This document shows, piece by piece, positions 51,313 through 59,629 of a stretch of DNA of 64,000 nucleotides. Source of the stretch: JAFNGF01 sp964567045 (lineage in GTDB: Bacteria; Planctomycetota; Phycisphaerae; Sedimentisphaerales; Anaerobacaceae); assembly GCA_964567045.1 (NCBI GenBank), contig CAZMLE010000001.1, positions 1 to 64,000 of the forward strand. The letters run 5' to 3'. Each line of letters begins with the position of its first letter. Position 1 is the stretch's first letter. The notes beneath the pieces are model-generated. The model was not told the DNA's origin. It was given only the letters and a program-made list of their open reading frames with translations, and searched no databases. The translations under genes were made by a program, and so were the position numbers.

Positions 51313-51350
51313 AAAGACTGATGACAATGCGGATCATCAGTCTTTTTTTC
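51313..51350 (+). terminator. Rho-independent terminator after the PilZ gene
   Basis: A perfect 12-bp stem aaagactgatga/tcatcagtcttt with 9-nt loop followed by a T run. Confidence 0.9.
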
Positions 51351-51443
51351 TTTTGGCAAATTGACTCGCATCCAAGTGACTGCCGAACTGGCCCGAAGAA
51401 GGGGATAACGCAGAGAAGAAGGCCTCCGCCAACACGGATGGTG

Positions 51444-52331
51444 TCAGTAATCCTTGAAACGTCTCATCCATTCGGGCCAGCGCTCAGGTTGGACACCGCC
51501 GGCTTTGGTCCAGGGACCGGAGGTGTTGTATCTGCGGTGCCATTTCAAGGTCCACAGTTCCTTCAAGCCGACCTTTCGCACCGAGTTGTCGAGAAAGACG
51601 GCGTTGACGTGCCCGTCGTGCCGGTTGACGCAGAAGCGGCGCATGGAGTCCCGACATCCACACGGGAACGGCCTCGTATCGTCCTCGCGTTGGGGCGGCT
51701 GGTCATTGTACTTGGGCCACGCGCACCACCACCAACTGTCCAGGAACATAGGTATATCTGTGGCCCCTTTGACGTTCTCGGTCGTCCAGAAGTCCTCCGG
51801 CGTGTATTTTGCGCCAGCGGCGGCAATCCCGATTATCCAGCTGCCGCTGCGGTCCGCTACCGAAAGCCAACTGTTTATCCCGTAGCTGCCCTGATAAAGC
51901 CTTTCAATCCTTTCATGTTTAGGCATCAGAGGTCGGAATTTACCCCACGCCCGGAAGGTTCCTCCTATGACTTGACTGCTGACGGGCGGCGCATTGCCGG
52001 TCGGATCCGCCGACTTAGTGGCCATCGGACAGCAGCGAATGTCCTCAGTGCCCGGAGCGTTCTGAGTCAGCCAGTACATCCAAAACTCCGGTGCAGCCAG
52101 CTCGCAGAATCCTTGATTGTGGAGCTGGCCGTCGGCCGTGCTGGTGTAGGCTTTGAAAATAATGCCCCATTGGCGCAGGTTTGACTGACAAACCGCGCAC
52201 CTGGCCTGTTTCCTGACCCGCTGGAGTGACGGCAGCAGAATCGCCATCAATAAGGCAATGATGGCAATCACGACCAAAAGCTCTATTAATGTGAACCCTC
52301 GCTTCTGCTTTGGATGGCTTCTGCCTCTCAT
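51444..52331 (-). CDS. Prepilin-type secreted protein with planctomycete H-x9-DG-like C-terminus
   Basis: 295 residues. Type IV prepilin/pseudopilin N-terminus with cleavage motif RGFTLIELLVVIAIIALLMAILLPSL. A globular Cys-rich extracellular part ends in NRHDGHVNAVFLDNSVRKVGL, the signature shared by the many pseudopilin-like proteins of Planctomycetes. It would be processed by prepilin peptidase and displayed or anchored at the cell envelope. Function unknown. No secretion genes are adjacent. Confidence 0.9.
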   Translation of the reverse strand: MRGRSHPKQKRGFTLIELLVVIAIIALLMAILLPSLQRVRKQARCAVCQSNLRQWGIIFKAYTSTADGQLHNQGFCELAAPEFWMYWLTQNAPGTEDIRCCPMATKSADPTGNAPPVSSQVIGGTFRAWGKFRPLMPKHERIERLYQGSYGINSWLSVADRSGSWIIGIAAAGAKYTPEDFWTTENVKGATDIPMFLDSWWWCAWPKYNDQPPQREDDTRPFPCGCRDSMRRFCVNRHDGHVNAVFLDNSVRKVGLKELWTLKWHRRYNTSGPWTKAGGVQPERWPEWMRRFKDY

Positions 52332-52626
52332 GGAGAAAAGCTCTCCAAAATTTAAGCGTTCTGATTAGGTAACGAGACTCTTCGTGATGCTGGCCTCGCT
52401 TAGGTTGATTATAGACCGGCCCATAGGCAAAGTGCAATTCTTTTTTGTCTTTTTTGGGTGAGATTTTCGTGCCTGGGCAGTGCTGCTGACCCTGTGTTTT
52501 TAGTTGCCTTTTTGTGGGTAGAAAAGTAATCTATAGAGCATTAACGCTGAGACTATCCGATGCTTTGCGATGACATAGTTTGCAGCCGAACCAGGCAATG
52601 AATTGTGCAGATAAAGGAGAGTTGCT
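52332..52626. other. Divergent intergenic region
   Basis: 295 nt between the divergent prepilin and DUF3568 genes. Contains the AAAGGAGAG ribosome binding site of the latter. No RNA gene, repeat or confident promoter seen. Confidence 0.4.
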
Positions 52627-53019
52627 ATGCGAAACAGAAGCGTTTTTCTCGTGGTCTCATTTGTAGGTGCGGCCCTCTTGGCCGGAGGTTGTATGGTTGT
52701 CGCGGTTGGAGCTGGAGCTGCCGGCACGGTGGCGTACCTCAAAGGCGACCTGGAAGCGGTCGAGGCAGCAAACCTCGACACTGTTCATAAGGCCACGCTC
52801 AAGGCTCTGGACGAGCTTGAGCTGCGAGTTACCAGGAAATCCAAAGATCTGCTCTCAGCGGAGATCATCGCGCGCGACGCAGCGGATCAGAAGGTTACGA
52901 TAAAGCTCAAGGCAACCACTGAGAACACCACCAAACTTTCCATCCGTATCGGCTTCTTTGGCAGTGAGACGAAATCCAGATTCATATACCAAAAGATACG
53001 CGACAACCTTCGGCAGTAG
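52627..53019 (+). CDS. DUF3568-like lipoprotein
   Basis: 130 residues: signal peptide with lipobox LLAGGC, a Gly/Ala-rich turn (VAVGAGAAGTVAYLKG), then an alpha/beta domain with KATLKALDELELRV, a KDLLSAEIIARDA strand-helix and IRIGFFGSETKSRFIYQKIRDNL, typical of DUF3568. Probably an outer- or inner-membrane lipoprotein. Strong GGAG ribosome binding site. Function unknown. Confidence 0.82.
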   Translation: MRNRSVFLVVSFVGAALLAGGCMVVAVGAGAAGTVAYLKGDLEAVEAANLDTVHKATLKALDELELRVTRKSKDLLSAEIIARDAADQKVTIKLKATTENTTKLSIRIGFFGSETKSRFIYQKIRDNLRQ

Positions 53020-53176
53020 CCCAGTGCACAACGGCGCAAGGTATGATCAGTTGTGCAGGTGCAGCCTGGGCATGGATTTTGTCTTGAGTTGACGGGAAAT
53101 GTGGTTTTGATAACGTATTAGTGAATTCTGGTCGGTTAATTCTTTTCTGAGTTAAGATTTAGAGCAGAGGTGCCTT

Positions 53177-54556
53177 ATGAAAAAGTTTTCATTGACCCGA
53201 CGGTCATTTCTAAAAGAGACTTCGGCAAAGTTGGCCGGCGCAGCCTTAGCTGCTACCGCGACCGGCTCTCTTTTTGCCAACGTAGGCAAAAAAGCTGACA
53301 AGCTCGCTATTCTTGGCGGCACGCCCGTCCGTGGCAAGCCGTTTCCTTCGACCTGGCCTATTTTTGACGAGAACGAGGAGAAAGCCCTGCTAAAAGCGCT
53401 TCGCAGCCGAAACTGGTGCTGTCTGAAAGGCAATGTTGTTTACGATTTCGAAAAAGAGTTCGCCAAGGCGATGGATGTGCCATACAGTGTCCTGTCAAAC
53501 GGGGGCACTACGGCGCTTAGCGCTTCCCTTGGTGTGCTCGGCGTTGGTCCCGGCGATGAGGTTATTACCACGCCAAACACATTTATCGCCACTATCAACG
53601 TTATCTGCAATTTGCACGCGCTGCCGGTGTATGTGGATATTGACCCGGACACAGGCTCAATAAATGCCGAGCTGATAGAAGATGCCATTACCGAACATAC
53701 CACGGTAATTCTGCCCGTCCACCTGGCTGGCTTTCCGGCAGATATAGAGAAAATCATGGCTGTCGCCAACAAGCATAACATTCCGGTTGTGGAAGATGCG
53801 TGCCAATCTGTGTTTGCCGAGGTAAACGGCAAAAAGCTTGGAACGTTCGGCACCACCGGCTGTATCAGCTTTCAAGAGTGGAAATCTCTGGTTTGCGGTG
53901 AAGGAGGAGCGATTCTGGGAAGGGACGAAGATATCATGCGCAGATGCGCAGCCTTTGTGAACAACGGAAGGGACCCCAGGAAGATCAAGAGCGGCTATCC
54001 TTACCCCGGTTCTAATCACCGGATGACTGAATTCCAGGCTGCCGTTCTGACAGAACAGTATGAGCGGTTTAAGCAACAGGATAAAACTCGTCAGGAAAAT
54101 GGAAAGTACCTGGAAAAGAAATTAACGGAAATTCCAGGTCTGAAGCCCAGAAAACGATACTGCGATAACACCAGAGTAACCTACGTCGAGTTTGAATTGG
54201 ACTACGATAAAGAGTGCTTCAACAATGTCTCCGCATCGAGGTTCGCAGAGGCCGTGCGGGCTGAAGGCATCCCCATTTCGGGCGGACCGAGACGATACGG
54301 AAAAGGCTGTCATAAAGAAGGCATGTTGCAGGAGCACCTGAATTCACATGAATTCCAGGCAGCGTTCTCGAAGGCCGGGCTCGAAAAGTACAGAGAGTCC
54401 TTATCGCACCTGCCGGTCATGGATAGTGTCACGCCCAGCAAAAAAGAGATGCTTTCAATGGATAGTAAGATAATCTTGCTGAGTCCCAGGAAAGATATGG
54501 ACGAAATCGTGGAAGCAATTGTCAAAGTCGCCAAGAACACCGACAAACTGGCATAG
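53177..54556 (+). CDS. DegT/DnrJ/EryC1-family protein with Tat signal peptide
   Basis: A 459-residue PLP-fold aminotransferase homologue with an N-terminal twin-arginine signal (TRRSFLKETSAKLAGAALAATATG), so it is probably periplasmic. The core has SNGGTTALSASLGVLGVGPGDEV, NPxxF-like TPNTFIATINVI, EDACQSVFAE and PLP Lys236 in FQEWKSLVCGEGG, all normal. Cytoplasmic DegT enzymes aminate nucleotide-linked sugars; exported members with intact Lys are unusual, and their substrate is unknown. ATG with AGAGGTG upstream. Confidence 0.9.
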   Translation: MKKFSLTRRSFLKETSAKLAGAALAATATGSLFANVGKKADKLAILGGTPVRGKPFPSTWPIFDENEEKALLKALRSRNWCCLKGNVVYDFEKEFAKAMDVPYSVLSNGGTTALSASLGVLGVGPGDEVITTPNTFIATINVICNLHALPVYVDIDPDTGSINAELIEDAITEHTTVILPVHLAGFPADIEKIMAVANKHNIPVVEDACQSVFAEVNGKKLGTFGTTGCISFQEWKSLVCGEGGAILGRDEDIMRRCAAFVNNGRDPRKIKSGYPYPGSNHRMTEFQAAVLTEQYERFKQQDKTRQENGKYLEKKLTEIPGLKPRKRYCDNTRVTYVEFELDYDKECFNNVSASRFAEAVRAEGIPISGGPRRYGKGCHKEGMLQEHLNSHEFQAAFSKAGLEKYRESLSHLPVMDSVTPSKKEMLSMDSKIILLSPRKDMDEIVEAIVKVAKNTDKLA

Positions 54557-54641
54557 TATCAGACAGGGCATAGGTCACGCATTACACTTGAGGGCAAACA
54601 ACGGTTTTTTGTAGACCGTGTAGTCTGAGAACTGGATCCCG

Positions 54642-57368
54642 ATGAGTGGGGCTAAAGAGAGAAACAATAAGCGTGTAGGGGAGGACCGGCTTGCCTCCAC
54701 TGCCAGTTTTTCCGGCTCAGGCATGGGGGCAGGCAGCCAGATCGGCCGTTTTCGCATTGAGCGGGAACTGGGCCGGGGCGGAATGGGCATCGTCTACTTA
54801 GCCCACGATACGAAGCTCGACCGTCCCGTTGCCATCAAGAGTCTGCCGGCCCAATTGATGGGCAACGCCATGGTTCGGAAACGCTGGAAACGCGAGGCCC
54901 AAGTCTTAGCTTCTTTGAATCATCCGAATATCGCCGCGGTTTACGAAGAGCTCGAGGGGGGCGAAGGTTATCTCGTCCTTGAGTACGTTCCTGGCGATAC
55001 ACTGGCTGAGCGAATAACTCACGGGCCGCTTCGGTTGGAAGAGGCGCTATCGATCGCGTTGCAGGTCGCTGATGCAGTGGCGGCGGCACACGAGAAGGGA
55101 GTCGTCCACCGTGACCTTAAGGGCGGTAACATCAAAATCACGCCGGAAGGCAAAGTCAAAGTGCTTGATTTTGGCCTGGCTAAGGCCGTCGGTAGTGAAG
55201 TCCCGGACCAACGAACTACTGCCACGGAGCCCGGCAAGATCATCGGTACGCCGGCCTACATGAGCCCGGAGCAGGCTCGGGGCGACCCAGTTGATCACCG
55301 CAGTGATATTTGGTCTTTTGGCTGTGTGCTGTACGAGATGCTAACCGGCAGGGTCCCGTTCGAGGGCAAGACGACTTCCGACACGCTGGCCAACATTCTC
55401 AGCAAAGAGCCGGACTGGCAGGTGCTGCCCCAAACGGCACCGGCTAACATCCAGGTTTTGCTGCGCCGCTGTCTGACGAAAGAGCCACGTCGGCGGCTTC
55501 AGCACATCGGAGACGCCGCCATCGAAATCAGCGAAACGCTGAACTTGCCGGTGATAGCGCCGCCGGTTACTTGCGTACCGGTTGGGGCCGCTCGGCCTAA
55601 ACGACTCGAGCGTGCTGCGCCGTGGGCCTTAGCTGGGCTGATGTCTCTGATTGCAGGCGCAGCTCTGTGGACTTCTGTGCGTTCGAGGCCTTCACCACCG
55701 CAGTCGGCTGTCCGCTTTCCCCTGAGCCTGGCGCAGAATCACGTGCCGAATGAAGTAATCGTCTCGCCGAACGGCGACCGTTTGGTCTATGTGGTTATTG
55801 TTGGAGCCACCAGGCAACTTTTCGTGCGAGAGCTCGGCCAGATTGACGTTAAGGAACTGCCCGGAACAAAGAACGCCTCTTCTGCCTTCTTCTCCCCCGA
55901 TGGCCAATGGGTTGGCTTCTTTGCAGGCGGCCAATTGAACAAGCTGTTTCTTGACGGTGGAAAACCGATTCGCCTCTGTGCTGCGGCGAACCCTATGGGC
56001 GGATGCTGGGGCGCCGACGGCATGATTTACTTTTCTCCTGAGATCACCGGTGGTCTTTGGAAGGTCTCGGCCGATGGCGGCGAACCAGAACAGGTAACGA
56101 CACCGGACCGGGAAAAGGGCGAGTTTGGCCATTGGCTCCCCGAGGTCTTACCGGGAGGTGGGGACTTGCTCTTTACGATTTGGAATACTGCGCTCAGCGA
56201 TGCCCGCGTAGCCGTGCTCTCACAAGAGACGGGTAAGTGGCGAACGCTTGTTATAGGCGGCTCTAACGCCCGCTACTCGCCGACCGGCCATCTGCTCTAC
56301 GCTCAGTCTGGGGCGCTCGTGGCGGCGCCATTCGATCTCAAGCAGCTCAAGGTCGGTGAGCCGCATCCGGTCCTCGAAGGTCTCATGCAAAACCCCTCGA
56401 GCGGGTATGCACCTTTCTCTTTTTCCCGAGACGGATTGCTCTGTTACGTCCGTGGCGGCGAATGGCTGGCCCGGCGTCAGTTAGTTTGGGTCAACCGCCA
56501 GGGCAAAGTGGAACGGCTGCCGTTGCCCCCTGGAGCATACGGAATCCCGTGCCTATCGCCCAATGGGCAGTGCCTGGCCTTCACCAAATTCGAGGGCGGT
56601 CACTCAAATATATGGGTCCACAAATTTGCAAGCGGGACAACAACACAACTGACCTTCAAGAGTAGCAACTTCTATCCCATCTGGACACCGGATGGCGCCA
56701 GGTTGACATTCACAACCTATAGGGCCGGACCGTTTCAAGTGTACTCGATGGCTGCGGACAGGAGCAGCACCGAAGAGCCGCTCCTGACAGGTCCAAATGA
56801 TCAAACGGCTAACTCCTGGTCACCAGACGGCAAGGTTCTGCTCTTTACCAAAACTAATCCCGCCACAGGCAACGACGTTTTGTGTTTCTGCACTGAGGAT
56901 ACGAACAGCCCACGACCCTTGTTACACGAATCGTATAGTGAATACAATGCCGTGTTCTCCCCTGACGGACGCTGGATTGCATACGAGTCCGACCAGGAAG
57001 GCCGGGCAGAGGTCTATGTGACCCCATATCCGGCACCCCGCGAGAAGTTCAAGGTATCAACCGATGGCGGCAGCGAGCCACTGTGGTCCCATGATGGTCG
57101 TGAGCTTTTCTACCGCAATGGTGATAAAGTGATGGTCGTTACGGTTGACGCGAACTCATCGCGATTTGACATCGCCAAACCACCAGAGACCCTCTTCGAA
57201 GGACAATATTCCAGGGCAGAGTTTGTGCCAAATTATGACATAGCGCCCGATGGCCAGCGATTTTTGATGATCAAAGAAAACGAGGAGCAACCGTCGGCCG
57301 CCCAGTTGATCCTCGTGCTCAATTGGTTTGAAGAGTTGAAACGGCTCGTGCCGTCAGGAAACCGATAA
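54642..57368 (+). CDS. Membrane Ser/Thr protein kinase with PD40/TolB-like propeller
   Basis: 908 residues. An eukaryotic-type kinase domain (about 35-300) has the Gly loop ELGRGGMGIVY, Lys in VAIKSLP, VVHRDLKGGN, VLDFGLAKA and GTPAYMSPEQARG, so it is predicted active. One membrane helix follows (APWALAGLMSLIAGAALW, about 325-345). The remaining about 550 residues form a PD40 beta-propeller with repeated SPDGxW blades (FSPDGQWVGFFAG, WSPDGKVLLFTK, FSPDGRWIAYES). The layout suggests an extracytoplasmic propeller sensing a ligand and a cytoplasmic kinase. Target unknown. Confidence 0.94.
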   Translation: MSGAKERNNKRVGEDRLASTASFSGSGMGAGSQIGRFRIERELGRGGMGIVYLAHDTKLDRPVAIKSLPAQLMGNAMVRKRWKREAQVLASLNHPNIAAVYEELEGGEGYLVLEYVPGDTLAERITHGPLRLEEALSIALQVADAVAAAHEKGVVHRDLKGGNIKITPEGKVKVLDFGLAKAVGSEVPDQRTTATEPGKIIGTPAYMSPEQARGDPVDHRSDIWSFGCVLYEMLTGRVPFEGKTTSDTLANILSKEPDWQVLPQTAPANIQVLLRRCLTKEPRRRLQHIGDAAIEISETLNLPVIAPPVTCVPVGAARPKRLERAAPWALAGLMSLIAGAALWTSVRSRPSPPQSAVRFPLSLAQNHVPNEVIVSPNGDRLVYVVIVGATRQLFVRELGQIDVKELPGTKNASSAFFSPDGQWVGFFAGGQLNKLFLDGGKPIRLCAAANPMGGCWGADGMIYFSPEITGGLWKVSADGGEPEQVTTPDREKGEFGHWLPEVLPGGGDLLFTIWNTALSDARVAVLSQETGKWRTLVIGGSNARYSPTGHLLYAQSGALVAAPFDLKQLKVGEPHPVLEGLMQNPSSGYAPFSFSRDGLLCYVRGGEWLARRQLVWVNRQGKVERLPLPPGAYGIPCLSPNGQCLAFTKFEGGHSNIWVHKFASGTTTQLTFKSSNFYPIWTPDGARLTFTTYRAGPFQVYSMAADRSSTEEPLLTGPNDQTANSWSPDGKVLLFTKTNPATGNDVLCFCTEDTNSPRPLLHESYSEYNAVFSPDGRWIAYESDQEGRAEVYVTPYPAPREKFKVSTDGGSEPLWSHDGRELFYRNGDKVMVVTVDANSSRFDIAKPPETLFEGQYSRAEFVPNYDIAPDGQRFLMIKENEEQPSAAQLILVLNWFEELKRLVPSGNR

Positions 57369-57380
57369 CGCTCTAACTTA

Positions 57381-57436
57381 CCTCGATGCGCGATGCTCGA
57401 CGGGTATCTAGTATCCAGGATCGAGAATCCAGTACC
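57381..57436. repeat. Two-armed heptad array after the kinase gene
   Basis: Heptamers in one register: cctcgat, gcgcgat, gctcgac, gggtatc, tagtatc, caggatc, gagaatc, cagtacc. The ATC/GAT-rich arms are reverse complementary at unit level. It sits between converging genes, so it may also fold as a terminator. Confidence 0.75.
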
Positions 57437-57466
57437 GACTCACCACCAGGGCCAGCGGCAGGGCGG

Positions 57467-58087
57467 TCAGATTAGCTCTACATCCACCGGCTTATCGGGT
57501 AGGTTCTCGACCGTGACCAACTCTTTGCCCAGGCGGAAGGCTTCCTGAAGGGCAGAGGGATGCTTCTTGATTGCGCCGCGGACGTCAACCCGGTTGACGA
57601 ATAGATTGCCGACGTATTTCATATCCAGATCATCAAAATAAGATCTCATAGTTAATCGGATGCTCTCAAACTGCTTTTTGCTCTTTGAGCCACCCACGGC
57701 GATAACCAGTGCTCTGCGGTCACGAGGGCCGTCTTCAAACAGAAGCCTTTTCAAGACATACTTATTCGCCCAGAGACACTGGCCGCGGTCGATCAGCATC
57801 TTTGCCTGGGCACAGACCGTCGCAAAGAATACCGGCGTGGCGAAAATAAGCCGATCCGCATCAAGCATTTTCTGCAAAACCTGCTGATAATCGTCCTGAA
57901 CCCGGCATCTGCCGGTGCTGTAGCAGGAATTACATTCAGCGCACGGCGCGATGTTCAAATTGGCTACGCGCAAATATTCAACCTGCGCACCTGCCGACTC
58001 GGCCCCTGCCAGGGCCTCACGCAGAAGCAGGTCACTATTGCCCTTGAGCCTCGGGCTTGTCGAGATTCCCAGCACTTTCAAGGTCAT
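57467..58087 (-). CDS. Iron-sulfur flavoprotein (NADPH-dependent FMN reductase family)
   Basis: 206-residue flavodoxin-fold protein. FMN-binding GISTSPRLKGNSD near the N-terminus, a compact cysteine motif CAECNSCYSTGRC (Cx2Cx2Cx5C) like that of archaeal iron-sulfur flavoproteins, and FATPVFFATVCAQ. It probably binds FMN and a [4Fe-4S] cluster and transfers electrons, perhaps to oxygen or peroxide in an anaerobe. Full length. Confidence 0.9.
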   Translation of the reverse strand: MTLKVLGISTSPRLKGNSDLLLREALAGAESAGAQVEYLRVANLNIAPCAECNSCYSTGRCRVQDDYQQVLQKMLDADRLIFATPVFFATVCAQAKMLIDRGQCLWANKYVLKRLLFEDGPRDRRALVIAVGGSKSKKQFESIRLTMRSYFDDLDMKYVGNLFVNRVDVRGAIKKHPSALQEAFRLGKELVTVENLPDKPVDVELI

Positions 58088-58094
58088 ACGTTTC

Positions 58095-58382
58095 TTAGTC
58101 TACATACGGGGTGATGCTGCGGCGGACGGATTTAGGGCTGCTTGGCGTTCCGAAGTCATAAGCCTCGGTTCGTGCCAGTCGCCACGTTTGTCCTGTCCGG
58201 GTGTCAGTGACAAATACGGCCAGCGAATCATCACCAGCAGCACAACACTGGTATGTCCCGATGTCGGCGGAATTGCTGCTGGCCGCCGCGATTGCCAGCA
58301 TCAGGCAGATGCCCAGCAAAAAACCGATGGCGAGATTCTTTATGTTGACGCTACGAATTTGTAGGTGCTTTTCGCGTTCCAT
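58095..58382 (-). CDS. Small membrane-anchored protein
   Basis: 95 residues with one N-terminal membrane helix (LAIGFLLGICLMLAIAAA) and a short extracytoplasmic domain containing YQCCAAGDD and FVTDTRTGQTWRL, a strand pattern common in small planctomycete proteins. ATG with AAGGAG about 8 nt upstream. Seven nucleotides before the flavoprotein gene, so probably cotranscribed. Function unknown. Confidence 0.75.
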   Translation of the reverse strand: MEREKHLQIRSVNIKNLAIGFLLGICLMLAIAAASSNSADIGTYQCCAAGDDSLAVFVTDTRTGQTWRLARTEAYDFGTPSSPKSVRRSITPYVD

Positions 58383-58509
58383 AATTCCGACTCCTTGTGT
58401 CCTGCGGAAACATGTTTTCTCTCATTACGGGGCAATCTTACATTTTGGCCGGCCCTAATTCAATTGTCTTTTCGGCAGGATAATCGCCAATTGGGCAGCG
58501 GCCGTGCCT

Positions 58510-58740
58510 TCAAAGTACCGCGGCGATAAACAGCAGGAGCATGGCGATGACAGCAGCAGCAAAGGTGATTCTCGACCATCTCAAGTATCTTGCATAAGCC
58601 GGATGGCGGTCCTCGAATTCGTAGTAATAGTCGTCTAGGTCCGAGTCGCCTTTGGGTCGCAGCCGGAGCTTGACATAAAGATGAGCTATCAGAGAGATTA
58701 CAAAAAGTGGGCCAGCGATAGAATACAATATGATGTCCAT
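58510..58740 (-). CDS. Small two-helix membrane protein
   Basis: 76 residues from ATG 58740 (MDIILYSIAGPLF). Two membrane helices (residues about 4-22 and 55-74) are separated by an acidic Asp/Tyr-rich loop (DSDLDDYYYEFED). The in-frame upstream extension overlaps repeat DNA and is unlikely to be coding. No family recognised. Confidence 0.6.
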   Translation of the reverse strand: MDIILYSIAGPLFVISLIAHLYVKLRLRPKGDSDLDDYYYEFEDRHPAYARYLRWSRITFAAAVIAMLLLFIAAVL

Positions 58741-58888
58741 AGGTCTTTTGCATTGGCAATCATACCGCGCCCGCTGAATAAAGCCAGAGCAAGAATGCAG
58801 TACTACAGGACTATTATCTGACCAGATTTTGTGGCAACCACCTTTAGCGTTGCCGCCCCCCATTCTCAACGCGTAACGCGGCGCCAGT

Positions 58889-58972
58889 TGTCATTGCGAG
58901 GCCCGCCCAGCGGGCCGTGGCAATCTCCACCATTCGAATCATCGAGATTGCTTCGCTTCGCTCGCAATGACA
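58889..58972. repeat. Inverted-repeat element TGTCATTGCGAG
   Basis: 12-bp perfect terminal inverted repeats (58889-58900 and 58961-58972) with internal gcaatctc/gagattgc pairing. The whole folds into a long imperfect hairpin of MITE-like appearance. No gene inside. Confidence 0.85.
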
Positions 58973-59058
58973 CAGTGCGCAATACCATAGGAGGCAGAAC
59001 TTTGTGATGTGCCAGAAAAACTGGTCACACATGAGGACTACGTCTTACCTCTGCACAC

Positions 59059-59352
59059 ATGTGCATCGGGGCCGGCGGAATAGACCTTCGCGACGCACAC
59101 GGCTGTAGCGTCAGCGCCAATACTTTTACTATTATGAAAAAGAACGCGCTGCTGATCGGTCCCAATAGCGGGCGCATTACGGTTACGGGCAACAACTTCT
59201 GCGACAGCTACATCGGGCAGGGCGCCGTGAAACGCGCAGCCGACGACCGCCCAGCAGCGGGCATGATTCTTCGTGGCACGTCCGAGATCAGCGTTGTTGG
59301 CAATGCCAAGAAAAATTCAAGATTTCAAAGACTATATGCCGATGTATGTTAA
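59059..59352 (+). pseudogene. Fragment of a secreted beta-helix protein
   Basis: 97 codons with beta-helix rungs (GGIDLRDAHGCSVSANTF, GPNSGRITVTGNNF, LRGTSEISVVGN) but no signal peptide, N-terminal domain or strong start context. The rung pattern ends near 59310 and the tail is unrelated. Probably the surviving C-terminal part of a larger right-handed beta-helix gene. Confidence 0.65.
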
Positions 59353-59629
59353 TGAATTGAAAAGCGTGGCTCTGTGAGATTGCCCATCTTACCAGGCTTT
59401 GCACACAGGTCAGATTGGGATTCGGGCAAAGGAACGTAAGAGCTAAAAAGCAAAAGGAAGGAGCCACACAAGCAAGGGGAGAGCTAACCATGCTCTCCCA
59501 TTTTTTATTTCCCCTAATTTGCCTATTCCATCGTTTCGTGCCGCATGGAAAACTCACCTTTTTTCAAACGGGCAAGCCCCGGGATGTTTGGTTATCTTTG
59601 CTTGCCATTTCTGGTCGATGGTGCGGAGG

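Noticed and set aside
51231..52184. Long plus-strand open frame opposite the prepilin gene
   Set aside because: It crosses the terminator after PilZ, overlaps the clear prepilin gene antisense, and shows no protein-like pattern.
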